From Peptococcaceae bacterium UBA7702 (GTDB taxonomy: Bacteria > Bacillota > Dehalobacteriia > UBA7702): a DNA stretch of 64,000 nucleotides. This document shows positions 50,525-58,784 of this stretch, one piece after another. Positions within the stretch are counted from its first letter, which is position 1, and each line of letters opens with the position of its first letter. Below the pieces are notes generated by a model. That model worked only from the letters and a program-made list of their open reading frames with translations. It had not been told where the DNA came from and searched no databases. The stretch is taken from contig DLGE01000016.1 in the NCBI GenBank assembly GCA_002482535.1, forward strand, positions 59,077 to 123,076. Reading direction: 5' to 3'. The position numbers were made by a program, and so were the translations under genes.

Positions 50525-51382
50525 ATGAAATACCGCATTCAAAAAATCCTTTCTTATCTATTGGTCGTCCTCACTTTTTTCTGTATGCTTATCTTTGCCC
50601 TGACTTGGCGCACGGAACAGCAGGCGGTTACCTTCGTGCCCCCTTGGGAGGCGGATCTGACCCAAATCGCCGCCAAAGAAGAGCTCAGCGCCGGTGATTA
50701 CGACCTCTTATGGCAACAGACCGGATTATCAAAAAGCGATATCGACCTAATTTGGGTCAAGGAAACGGATATTGCCGGGACGCTTTACCGGTATCAGCAG
50801 CGTTTTTTGGCGAAAAGCGCTTTTGACAGCGAGGTGCTTTCCGGTTTTTCCAAAACCGAGCGGATCGCTGACCGCAATCAGTATTACCAGCTTTATGATC
50901 TTCAAGAGGGGGACGTTTTATTGACCAAAAGCACCCATACCCTCTGTTACCGTCACGGCCATTCCGGGCTTTATCTGGGCGGCGGGGAAGAAAATCTTTT
51001 AGAAGCTACCGTAATCGGTGCGCCGGCCTCTCTGACCACTGCCGCTGCCTGGGGCGGTTATCCCACCGGCATGCAGCTGAGGATCAGTGAAGCTGCCGCG
51101 GCAGAGACCGGCATGAGCCAAGAGGAGCTGGGGGCTGCCGTGGCGGCTTATGCCCAAGAGGATTTGCTCGGCGATGATTACCGCCTGCTTTCCGGCATTT
51201 TCGGGATCGGCGTCGAGACCGACGCAACCCAGTGCGCTTATCTGATTTACGAAGCCTACGCCCATTTCGGCGTCGACGTCTCCAGCCGCAGATTTCCGGT
51301 AACGCCGTCTTCCCTGCTGCAAAGCGGAACATTTGACCTGATTCAGGTGTGGGGCGTTGATCCCCTTGACCCGGACTGGTAA
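50525..51382 (+). CDS. YiiX-like permuted NlpC/P60 family protein, membrane-anchored
   Basis: 285 residues. One N-terminal membrane helix (about 9-27) anchors it facing outward. Residues about 125-280 fit the permuted papain-like YiiX/NlpC fold: LQEGDVLLTKSTHTLCYRHGHSGLYLGGG with the catalytic His first, then ATQCAYLIYEAY with the candidate Cys, then SSLLQSGTFDLIQ. Members act on cell-wall peptides or lipids. It lies about 90 bases after the CotH-SLH gene, past its terminator. Function unproven. Confidence 0.72.
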   Translation: MKYRIQKILSYLLVVLTFFCMLIFALTWRTEQQAVTFVPPWEADLTQIAAKEELSAGDYDLLWQQTGLSKSDIDLIWVKETDIAGTLYRYQQRFLAKSAFDSEVLSGFSKTERIADRNQYYQLYDLQEGDVLLTKSTHTLCYRHGHSGLYLGGGEENLLEATVIGAPASLTTAAAWGGYPTGMQLRISEAAAAETGMSQEELGAAVAAYAQEDLLGDDYRLLSGIFGIGVETDATQCAYLIYEAYAHFGVDVSSRRFPVTPSSLLQSGTFDLIQVWGVDPLDPDW

Positions 51383-51467
51383 GGGGAGCATCGGTTACCG
51401 CGTATCTTTATGGACGGAACACTTAGATCTTTCGCAGTTTCACAGTTTCACAGTTTCATAGGAAAGA

Positions 51468-51512
51468 GGCTCCTATCTGAATTTTTAATTCAGATAGGAG
51501 CCTCTTTTAAAA
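51468..51512. terminator. Bidirectional terminator
   Basis: Long perfect stem GAGGCTCCTATCTGAA / TTCAGATAGGAGCCTC with TTTTA on both sides, between convergent genes. A short tandem of CACAGTTT lies just before it. Confidence 0.85.
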
Positions 51513-51521
51513 TGACGTGAT

Positions 51522-52097
51522 TTAGTTTTTGTATTGGGCGAGATAGATTTCTTTGCCGACGCCGAAGAAACTGACAATGGCAATGCACAGTTCGGAAATG
51601 GCGGCGAGCATATGCGTGGCTTCTTCCGCCACGCCAAAAGTGGTTAAGGTCAGTCCCAAAAACAGCAGATCGATGAAAATAAAGATGACAAGGAGGGTTT
51701 TATTTGTTTTTACCGCGCCCATGGTCATGATCAAGGTGAAAATCAAATAACCCAAAAAGGCCATACCCAGTTGTTTTGTATCCGCTGTGGCCGCCATGGT
51801 GCTGCCAAAGACACCGTTTTGGATTAGCCAGGTAAAGGCCACGGAAAACCAGAAAAAGCCGTAAGCGCCAAAAGCCGTGGCGCCGAAGACATTGTTCTTT
51901 TTTGCGTCCAAAACACTGGCGTAAAACTGGGCGCAGGCACCCAAAAAGAATGCCCAGGGAATGATCAGGGAAGTGCCGTCGGTGATGCCCAGCTTTTGTG
52001 AGGATGCCACCAAAGTTACCATTGCCAAACCAAACAAGCCGATGGCGCTGGGATTACAAACAACGGATTTTACCTCTACAATTTCAGATTTGTTCAC
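51522..52097 (-). CDS. Acetate uptake transporter (GPR1/FUN34/YaaH family, SatP-like)
   Basis: 191 residues, six hydrophobic helices. The family signature is seen as NPSAIGLFGLAMVTLV at about residue 15, followed by IIPWAFFLGACAQFYASVLDAKKNNVFGATAFGAYGFFW. It should move acetate (and perhaps succinate) with protons as a hexameric channel-like transporter. The start codon is GTG with AAGGAG eight bases upstream. It has a strong promoter inside an inverted repeat (52135-52186). Confidence 0.92.
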   Translation of the reverse strand: MNKSEIVEVKSVVCNPSAIGLFGLAMVTLVASSQKLGITDGTSLIIPWAFFLGACAQFYASVLDAKKNNVFGATAFGAYGFFWFSVAFTWLIQNGVFGSTMAATADTKQLGMAFLGYLIFTLIMTMGAVKTNKTLLVIFIFIDLLFLGLTLTTFGVAEEATHMLAAISELCIAIVSFFGVGKEIYLAQYKN

Positions 52098-52134
52098 GTT
52101 TTAACTCCTTCTACAACCCTTAGGGGTAATCATA

Positions 52135-52186
52135 CTGTATCAATATACTAAAACAAGGAGGTATTGTCAATCTGTTTTTGATACAG
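52135..52186 (-). promoter_or_regulatory. Promoter of the acetate transporter flanked by an inverted repeat
   Basis: Minus strand TTGACA (52170-52165), 17-base spacer, TATATT (52147-52142). The perfect 8-base inverted repeat CTGTATCA (52135-52142) / TGATACAG (52179-52186) brackets both hexamers and may be an operator pair. Confidence 0.65.
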
Positions 52187-52263
52187 CTCTTTCAGGTCGT
52201 TTTTTCCATTGATGCCCTATTTTTCCGAGTGTAGACAGCAGAAAAAAGGGGGTTGTAGCGCAG

Positions 52264-52302
52264 AAAAGCTGGCTCCTTATTCCAGAAACCAGCTTTCCTT
52301 TT
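52264..52302. terminator. Hairpin at the end of the SDR gene
   Basis: AAAGCTGG / CCAGCTTT stem with T-rich sequence on both sides, about 50 bases behind the SDR stop codon. Confidence 0.6.
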
Positions 52303-52344
52303 ATTTGAGGATTTCCCGTTGTAGCCTCTTCTTTTGGCCTGTTT

Positions 52345-53124
52345 TCAGCGGCAGGTATAGCCGCCGTCCACCGCCAAGGTGGTGCCGGTGACGAAAGACG
52401 CCTCGTCGCAAGCCAAATAGAGGTAGGCGTAGGCGATATCAAGGGGTGTTCCCAAGCGCCCGATGGGATGGAGGGCGATGGACTCGGCACTGTATTCCTC
52501 GATGGTCTGACCGTTTTGTTTGGCGTCTTCGTAGGCCATGGGGGTTAAAACGTAACCCGGCGCCACGGCATTGACGCGGATGGGCAAGGCGTTTTCACCG
52601 CAGTAAAGGGCGGCGCATTTGGTCATGGCTTCCACCGCGGCTTTTGTTGCGCAGTAGGAGAAGAATGCAGCGTCTCCCACGATGCCGTCCACCGAAGCGG
52701 TGCTGACAATGGAGGAGGGTTCGCCGTGTTTTTTCATGGCCTCAATGGCATATTTCATGCCCAAAAAGACGCCGGTCTCATTGGTGTTCAGCGTGGCCTG
52801 CCACGATTCCATGGTGGTTTCCGCAATGGTTTCCCGGTAGCTGATGCCGGCATTGTTGATGAGAATATGGAGTTTGCCAAAGGTCTTTTCGGTCAAAGTT
52901 AGGGCGTTGCGCCAATCCGCTTCTTTTGCCACGTCAAGATGGCAAAAGACGGATTTCCCCGGCGCTTCCTTTTCTATGGCGGCAACGATTTGTTCACCGT
53001 CTTCCTCTTTGCGGCCGCAAACCACAACATTTGCCCCTTCTTTTACAAAAAGTCTGGCCGCGGCTTCCCCGATGCCTTTGGTCGCTCCGGTGATGATGGC
53101 GGTTTTCCCTTTTAAGCGATCCAT
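52345..53124 (-). CDS. Short-chain dehydrogenase/reductase
   Basis: 259 residues, classical SDR. Cofactor motif ITGATKGIGEAAARLF (TGxxxGxG), NNAGIS, catalytic Ser in STASVDGIVG and YxxxK in FSYCATKAAVEAM, PG motif NAVAPGYVLTPM, and the ending ASFVTGTTLAVDGGYTCR. CGRKEEDG after the second strand suggests NADP. Substrate unknown; FabG-like or glucose dehydrogenase-like. Two adjacent ATGs (53127, 53124); the second is better spaced from GGAGG. Single gene. Confidence 0.9.
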   Translation of the reverse strand: MDRLKGKTAIITGATKGIGEAAARLFVKEGANVVVCGRKEEDGEQIVAAIEKEAPGKSVFCHLDVAKEADWRNALTLTEKTFGKLHILINNAGISYRETIAETTMESWQATLNTNETGVFLGMKYAIEAMKKHGEPSSIVSTASVDGIVGDAAFFSYCATKAAVEAMTKCAALYCGENALPIRVNAVAPGYVLTPMAYEDAKQNGQTIEEYSAESIALHPIGRLGTPLDIAYAYLYLACDEASFVTGTTLAVDGGYTCR

Positions 53125-53357
53125 CATAGCGCCTCCTCTTTATCGTTGTATTTTCTTTATTATAGGATAACCGGTGAAAAATTTCAATGAAGGAATAAAA
53201 GGGTTGGCGGCTGCCGGTACCTTTCGGCAAGAATTTCGAATTATTCCGAAGAATCCGTACAGTTTGCTTTGTTTGCGCAACTTGTTTTCTTGCAATCTCC
53301 TTTCTTCCTTGCTAAAATAGAGCAGATAGAGATTTGAAACAGTAGAAAGGGGACAGG

Positions 53358-53948
53358 ATGAAAGAAAAATTCGCCAAAGTGGTGCGGATCATCTCCGTGC
53401 CGCCGGTCATGGCCCTCGCCCTTGCTTTAAGCGTCTATTTTGGTAAGGAAGCGGTATTCGCCGATGTAAAAGATCTGTGGCTGACCGTGTTTTTTCTGTC
53501 GGTGTTGCCGGCATTGGCCTACCCTATTTCCTATCTGCTGCCGTCTTTAAAAAAGCAGGGCAGGGAAGGCCAGCGCAACTTTGCCTTTCTCATGACCGCG
53601 GTGAGTTATCCCCTTTTGACCCTTTACGCGGTGATCACCGGGGGCGCGGGGTTTTTGCTGATCGCCTTCACCTACTTGCTTTCCCTGGTGGTTTTGCTTT
53701 TGATGAACAAAGGTTTCCGGCTAAGGGCCAGCGGCCACGCCTGTAGCGCCACGGGTCCCATCGTTTTGATCTGCTACTTTATCGGTTTCAAGGCGATTCT
53801 TTGGGGCCTGCTGCTTTACGCCCTGATCTTTTGGGCTTCCCTGGTGACGAAACGCCATACGGCGTCGGAACTGATCTGGGGTTCCCTTGCCAGTATCATC
53901 GCTTTCCTCCTTTCTCTGCTGTTGCTTTTTGGATTTGGCAGGTTATAA
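53358..53948 (+). CDS. PAP2-like membrane protein (divergent phosphatase fold)
   Basis: 196 residues, six hydrophobic segments. RLRASGHACSATGPIVL resembles the PSGH motif and SLVTKRHTASELIWGSLAS resembles the SRxxxxxHxxxD end of lipid phosphatases, with Lys for Arg and Glu for Asp, as in a subgroup of PAP2-like proteins. It may remove phosphate from a membrane lipid, or may be inactive. AAAGGGGA before the ATG. It ends just before the T-box leader and is not part of that unit. Confidence 0.65.
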   Translation: MKEKFAKVVRIISVPPVMALALALSVYFGKEAVFADVKDLWLTVFFLSVLPALAYPISYLLPSLKKQGREGQRNFAFLMTAVSYPLLTLYAVITGGAGFLLIAFTYLLSLVVLLLMNKGFRLRASGHACSATGPIVLICYFIGFKAILWGLLLYALIFWASLVTKRHTASELIWGSLASIIAFLLSLLLLFGFGRL

Positions 53949-53956
53949 AAATCTTC

Positions 53957-53985
53957 TTGACAGAAAAGACAATCTATGATAGATT
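53957..53985 (+). promoter_or_regulatory. Promoter of the T-box operon
   Basis: TTGACA (53957-53962), 17-base spacer, TAGATT (53980-53985). Confidence 0.65.
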
Positions 53986-54004
53986 AAATCCAATATCATT
54001 AAAA

Positions 54005-54264
54005 TACATTGACGGAATTAAGCCCTGATCAAAGCATTCCAGAGAGCCGCCGCATGGTGCGAGGCGGCAGCAATGGTGAGAGGCGGTCTCCTTCCCGAGT
54101 AGGTTTTGTGAAAGCCATGGCAAGTAATGAAACACGGTTGCCCCGTTACCGGCTTTGAACTTGTTGGAGTTCGAGAGTGACTGTTTGCCGTGAGGCAGGC
54201 AGTAATGAGGGTGGTACCGCGGAGTGTTGATTCGTCCCTGGAATAGTGATTCCAGGGCTTTTTT
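54005..54264 (+). promoter_or_regulatory. T-box riboswitch leader
   Basis: Canonical T-box sequence AGGGTGGTACCGCGG at 54208-54222, whose bulge pairs with the 3' end of uncharged tRNA. Stem I is visible with AGAGAGCC at 54041 and the distal GGTGCGAG loop; its base can pair AAGCC with GGTTT (about 54023 with 54112). The specifier loop should lie in GCGGTCTCCTTCCC (about 54086-54099); CTC (Leu) is a good reading and fits the LeuA-like gene, but I cannot fix it without a fold. The terminator is CCCTGGAAT / ATTCCAGGG (54236-54257) followed by CTTTTTT. Low tRNA charging should turn on the two genes downstream. Confidence 0.92.
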
Positions 54265-54338
54265 ATTGGGAAAGCGGTGAGCCTGGAAAAGGGCTTTGAG
54301 GACAACATCATTTTATGATGGATAAGGAGAGGTATTCT

Positions 54339-55760
54339 ATGAAAGAAATTTCTATCAGCGACATTACCATGAAAGAAGCGGCAAGATCCGGGGATTTCAG
54401 CTTGAGCTTTAAAGAAAAGATTGAGCTGGCCAAATTGTTGGATCGCCTTAATGTCTCGGTGATTGAAGTGAGCCCCATCGAAAACGTGAAGACCGACAGC
54501 CTGCTGATCAAATCTTTGGCTGCGGTGGTGGAAAAAGCTACTTTGACCGTACCGGTATCATTGACGGAAAAAAGCGTGGATCTTGCTTACGAAGCGGTGA
54601 AAGAGGCGAAAAGGTTCCGTTTGCAGATCAGGGTGCCGGTGAGTTCCGTGCAGATGGAATATGTTTGCCATAAGAAACCCGAAGAGATCATCACCGCCAT
54701 TCATAACACCGTCACCTATGCCTCTTCCCGCTGTAACGAAGTGGAATTCATGGCTTACGACGCGACCCGGGCGGAAAAGGAATTCTTAGAAGAAGCGCTG
54801 ACAACGGCAATGAAAGCCGGGGCTACGGTCATTACGGTCTGTGACAATGCCGGTATCATGCTCCCCGATGAGTTCACCGTGTTCTTAGACCAACTCATGG
54901 CGGACATTCCTCTTTTAAAGGAGGTGCGGCTGGGTGTCTATTGTGCCAATGATCTGGCGCTGGCGGATTCTGTGGCCATCGCCGCCATCCGCCACGGCAT
55001 CTCCGAGGTGAAAACCGTATCCTACGGTGATGTCACGGCGTCTTTGGAGAATGTCACCAAAATTGTGGCAGCCAAAGGCAGCGCCTTTGGCGTGACCTGC
55101 GCCATCCGGCAAACGGAATTACAGCGGATTTTAAGTCAGATCGTCTGGATCTGTTCCACCACAAGAAGTAAAAAGTCTCCCTTTGATTACGGTGTCCGGG
55201 AAGAGGAAAACGATATCGCGGCCCTGACCATTCACGATGAGCTTCCCGCTGTGCTGGAAGTCGTTAAAAAGCTCGGTTATGAGCTCTCCGAAGAGGACGG
55301 CGCCCGGGTCTACGAAGCATTTCTGCGCATCGCCGCCAAAAAAGAAAGCGTCGGCAGCAAGGAAATGGAAGCCATTGTGGCTACGGCGGCGCTACAGGTA
55401 CCTCCGGCTTACCGCGTGGAAAGCTATGTGATCAACAGCGGCAATATCATCACCGCCACCGCCCATATCAAACTATGGCGAGATGATCAGCTCTTAGAGG
55501 GCATTTCCACCGGGGACGGCCCGGTGGACGCGGCATTTCTCGCCATTGAACAAATCGTCGGCCATCACTATGAACTGGACGATTTCCAAATCCAGGCCGT
55601 GACCGAAGGTCGGGAGGCCATGGGTGAAACCATTGTCAAACTGAGGGATAACGGCAAACTCTATTCCGGCCGCGGCATTTCCACCGACATCATCGGCGCC
55701 GGTATCCGTGCTTATGTCAGTGCGTTGAATAAAATTGTTTATGAGGAGGCTGAAGTATGA
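54339..55760 (+). CDS. 2-isopropylmalate synthase-like protein with LeuA regulatory domain, degenerate active site
   Basis: 473 residues. An HMGL-like TIM barrel (about 1-270) aligns well with LeuA over VEFMAYDATRAEKEFLEEAL and AGATVITVCDNAGIMLPDEF. A LeuA dimer/allosteric domain follows (about 360-465: YRVESYVINSGNIITATAHI, GDGPVDAAFLAIEQIVG, GRGISTDIIGAGIRAYVSALNKI). The catalytic sites are lost: the usual DTTLRDGEQ reads DITMKEAAR (Asp8, Lys12, Glu13) and the metal-binding HCHND reads YCAND (Tyr201 to Asp205). It is therefore probably not an isopropylmalate synthase, perhaps a leucine-sensing or altered-function protein. ATG at 54339 has AAGGAGAGG. First gene of the T-box operon. Confidence 0.85.
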   Translation: MKEISISDITMKEAARSGDFSLSFKEKIELAKLLDRLNVSVIEVSPIENVKTDSLLIKSLAAVVEKATLTVPVSLTEKSVDLAYEAVKEAKRFRLQIRVPVSSVQMEYVCHKKPEEIITAIHNTVTYASSRCNEVEFMAYDATRAEKEFLEEALTTAMKAGATVITVCDNAGIMLPDEFTVFLDQLMADIPLLKEVRLGVYCANDLALADSVAIAAIRHGISEVKTVSYGDVTASLENVTKIVAAKGSAFGVTCAIRQTELQRILSQIVWICSTTRSKKSPFDYGVREEENDIAALTIHDELPAVLEVVKKLGYELSEEDGARVYEAFLRIAAKKESVGSKEMEAIVATAALQVPPAYRVESYVINSGNIITATAHIKLWRDDQLLEGISTGDGPVDAAFLAIEQIVGHHYELDDFQIQAVTEGREAMGETIVKLRDNGKLYSGRGISTDIIGAGIRAYVSALNKIVYEEAEV

Positions 55761-58240
55761 ACCTTTCCTTTTCTTCCCGGGGCTGGAGCGATTTCTCTTG
55801 GGATGAGATGATCGAAACCGCCATCGATCTGCGTTTTAAGGGGATCGAAGTCTATAATATACAAAAAGTTCAAGGGCTGATTGGCAAAGGCGGCCCCTTC
55901 CATAAATATAACATTGCGGCGACCACCCGCTTTCTGCGGGATAAAAAACTCACGGTTCCCTGTATCGACAGCTCCTGTGATCTTTCCGCCGCCGGAGAGG
56001 AAACCGTTGAAACCGTGACGTCGCTGCTGGAAACAGCAGGCAATCTACGGACGCCCTATGTGGCGGTACGCGCCCGCCAAGACGAGCCGGAACGAATCAA
56101 AGCCGTTTTAGAACAGCTGCTGCCCGTCGCTGCGGCATGCAACGTCAAAATTCTGGTGAAAACCTGCGATATTTATGCCGATACGGCGAAATTACGGGAT
56201 CTGATGAATCACTTTGCCTGCGACGAATTGGCGGTACTTTGGAGCGTTCACCATCCTTGCCGGGAGAAAGGGGAAAGCCCCGCAGAAACCATCAGGAATC
56301 TTGGCGCTTACGTGGAACACGTGCATTTTCGTGATTCCGACGCCGACGGCACCTTCAACCTCATCGGTGAAGGTACCCTGCCGGTGCGGGACATCATGGA
56401 CGCTTTGGCTTCCATCAATTACGGCGGCTTTATTTCCGTTGAGTGGAAGCAGGCCTGGATGGAAGAAATTGACGACCGCGAAGTAATTTTCGCTCACTTC
56501 ATCAATTATATGAACCGTTTCGGCAATCCCAAGCGGAAGCAAAAAGAACTTTATGACAATCACGACCATACCGGCAAATACGTATGGAAAAAGGATATGC
56601 TCATTGACGAAACCTTTTCCCAGGTGCTTGACCGTATGGTGGAGGAATTCCCGGATCAGTACGCCTTTAAATACACGACATTGGACTATACCCGTACTTA
56701 TGCGGAGTTTCGGGACGACGTCGATCGCTTTGCCCGGTCTCTGTTATCCATGGGCGTGACCGCCGGTAGCAAAGTGGCGATTTGGGCCACGAACGTACCG
56801 GCCTGGTACATCACCTTTTGGGCTGCGACCAAGATCGGAGCGATTCTGGTGACCGTCAACACGGCCTATAAAATCCACGAAGCTGAATACTTGCTGCGTC
56901 AGTCGGATACTCACACCCTGGTGATGATTGAGTCTGCTCTTGATTCCCATTATGCCGAAATCATCAATGAAATCTGCCCCGAATTGAAAGAGACGAAGGC
57001 GGGGGAACCGCTGCACAGTAAAAAACTACCCTTCCTGCGCAACGTGATTTCCGTCGGCTTTCAGCAGCCGGGTTCTCTCACCTTTGAAGAAGTGATGGCG
57101 AGAGGCGGTGCGGTGCCCATGGAGGAAGTGAACCGCCTTGCCGCGGCGGTCCGCAGCGGCGATGTCTGCAATATGCAGTATACTTCCGGCACCACCGGTT
57201 TTCCCAAGGGCGTGATGCTGACCCACTATAACGTGGTCAACAACGGAAAATGCATTGGCGACCGAATGGGGCTTTCCACCGCCGACCGCATGATGGTCCA
57301 GGTGCCGATGTTCCATTGCTTCGGTATGGTGCTGTCCATGACAGCTTCCATGACCCATGGCGCCACCCTTTGTCCGATGCCCTATTTTTCGGCGAAAGCC
57401 TCTTTGGCCTGTATCAATCAAGAAAAGATCACGGCCTTTAACGGCGTGCCGACGATGTTTATCGCCATGTTCCACCATCCCGATTACCAAAAAACTGATT
57501 TTTCCCATATGCGCACCGGTATCATGGCCGGCAGCGGTTGCCCGGCGGAACTGATGCGCCGCGCTGCCCAAGAGGACGAAATGCATATGGTGGGTATTGT
57601 CAGCGTCTACGGGCAGACCGAATCTTCTCCCGGTTCCACGATGTCGGACTGGAATGATCCCATCGATCAGCGTTGTGAGACCGTGGGGCATGCTTTACCT
57701 CATGTGGAATGCAAAGTGGTTGATCCCGAAACCGGGGAGGAAGTGGAGAACGGCGTCAACGGTGAATTTTGCTCCAGAGGCTATAACACGATGAAGGGCT
57801 ATTATAAAATGCCGGAAGCCACCAGGGAAACGGTGGACAGCGAAGGCTGGCTGCACTCCGGCGATTTGGCCTGCAAAGCCGATAACGGTACCTATCAAAT
57901 CACCGGACGCTTAAAGGATATGATCATCCGCGGCGGTGAAAATATCTATCCCAAAGAAATCGAAGAGTTCATCTACACCCATCCCAAAGTCAAGGATGTC
58001 CAGGTCATCGGCGTCCCCGACGAGAAATACGGCGAAGAGATCATGGCTTGCGTTATTTTGCAGGAAGGGGAAAGCGTCAGCGAAAAAGAAATGCAAGATT
58101 TCATCAGGGCCAGTATGGCCCGGCATAAAGTTCCCCGCTATATCGATTTTGTCGACCACTTTCCGATGAACGCCGCCGGTAAGATCTTAAAATACAAAAT
58201 GCGGGAAGACGCCGCCAAAAAATTGGGTCTTGCCAAATAA
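55757..58240 (+). CDS. Fusion of a sugar-isomerase-like TIM barrel with an AMP-dependent acyl-CoA synthetase
   Basis: 827 residues. Residues 1-265 form an AP-endonuclease-2/xylose-isomerase-like TIM barrel (RGWSDFSWDEMIETAIDLRFKGIEV, HVHFRDSDADG, GEGTLPVRDIMDALASINYGGFISVEWK); the usual first metal-binding Glu position reads LVKTCD, so it may be altered. Residues 285-827 form an AMP-binding enzyme: YTSGTTGFPKGVMLTH (about 475), VYGQTESSPGST, GWLHSGDLACKA, GRLKDMIIRGGENIYPKEIEE and the catalytic Lys in NAAGKILK (about 807). It should activate a carboxylic acid to an acyl-AMP and acyl-CoA. It overlaps the LeuA-like gene by four bases (ATGA), so it is coupled and under the same T-box. Substrate unknown. 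Confidence 0.9.
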   Translation: MNLSFSSRGWSDFSWDEMIETAIDLRFKGIEVYNIQKVQGLIGKGGPFHKYNIAATTRFLRDKKLTVPCIDSSCDLSAAGEETVETVTSLLETAGNLRTPYVAVRARQDEPERIKAVLEQLLPVAAACNVKILVKTCDIYADTAKLRDLMNHFACDELAVLWSVHHPCREKGESPAETIRNLGAYVEHVHFRDSDADGTFNLIGEGTLPVRDIMDALASINYGGFISVEWKQAWMEEIDDREVIFAHFINYMNRFGNPKRKQKELYDNHDHTGKYVWKKDMLIDETFSQVLDRMVEEFPDQYAFKYTTLDYTRTYAEFRDDVDRFARSLLSMGVTAGSKVAIWATNVPAWYITFWAATKIGAILVTVNTAYKIHEAEYLLRQSDTHTLVMIESALDSHYAEIINEICPELKETKAGEPLHSKKLPFLRNVISVGFQQPGSLTFEEVMARGGAVPMEEVNRLAAAVRSGDVCNMQYTSGTTGFPKGVMLTHYNVVNNGKCIGDRMGLSTADRMMVQVPMFHCFGMVLSMTASMTHGATLCPMPYFSAKASLACINQEKITAFNGVPTMFIAMFHHPDYQKTDFSHMRTGIMAGSGCPAELMRRAAQEDEMHMVGIVSVYGQTESSPGSTMSDWNDPIDQRCETVGHALPHVECKVVDPETGEEVENGVNGEFCSRGYNTMKGYYKMPEATRETVDSEGWLHSGDLACKADNGTYQITGRLKDMIIRGGENIYPKEIEEFIYTHPKVKDVQVIGVPDEKYGEEIMACVILQEGESVSEKEMQDFIRASMARHKVPRYIDFVDHFPMNAAGKILKYKMREDAAKKLGLAK

Positions 58241-58270
58241 AAATCTATTTTGATTGAATATGTAAAGAAG

Positions 58271-58300
58271 AGTCTGTGCGGCGATGCCGCACAGACTCTT
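58271..58300. terminator. Terminator/hairpin after the fusion gene, left repeat of the LytTR cassette
   Basis: AGTCTGTGCGGC GA TGCCGCACAGACT with a short T-run, between convergent genes. Nearly the same hairpin recurs at 59405-59440. Confidence 0.7.
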
Positions 58301-58309
58301 AGCGTAAAA

Positions 58310-58774
58310 TCAATTTCTTTCTTCCATCCTTTCCATCTTTTTATTGATACTTTTGATTTTATTTCTCCAAATACAGTATTGGATCACCCACATGAAAACA
58401 AAAACAGCGGCAAAAATACCGAAATATAACAGAAAACCGGATACGGAGTGTTCCATCCAACGAGTAAAATAGGCGATAGGAAACATTGTTATTGAAGCAA
58501 TAAGAAAGTATATGCCTGTCTGTTTTACGATACTCCAATTTTCTTTTTCCCATATAAGGGACGCCGCCGCAAAGGCGGACCCCAAAATACCACACAGCAC
58601 CGCTTGAAATACAACCGCACCGATTTCACTGCCCAATTCATCGACAAGAGCAGGTACACAAGGGGAGTAATTGCCATCTCCAACAAACAGTGAAATCAAT
58701 ATTGTTATGGTATATCCGATAAAAACACCAAGGGGAAAACCCAGTAGACCACGCTGGAATGCTTTCTTCTTCAT
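58310..58774 (-). CDS. DUF3021 family membrane protein
   Basis: 154 residues, four hydrophobic segments (about 12-30, 50-72, 85-105, 110-132) and a basic tail NKIKSINKKMERMEERN. The family is regularly coupled to LytTR regulators and is thought to hold or sense for them; that is context knowledge. ATG at 58774 has GAGGTGAG upstream; the longer reading runs back into the LytTR gene. It lies 10 bases after the LytTR stop, on the same strand. Confidence 0.82.
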   Translation of the reverse strand: MKKKAFQRGLLGFPLGVFIGYTITILISLFVGDGNYSPCVPALVDELGSEIGAVVFQAVLCGILGSAFAAASLIWEKENWSIVKQTGIYFLIASITMFPIAYFTRWMEHSVSGFLLYFGIFAAVFVFMWVIQYCIWRNKIKSINKKMERMEERN

Positions 58775-58784
58775 TTTGCTCACC

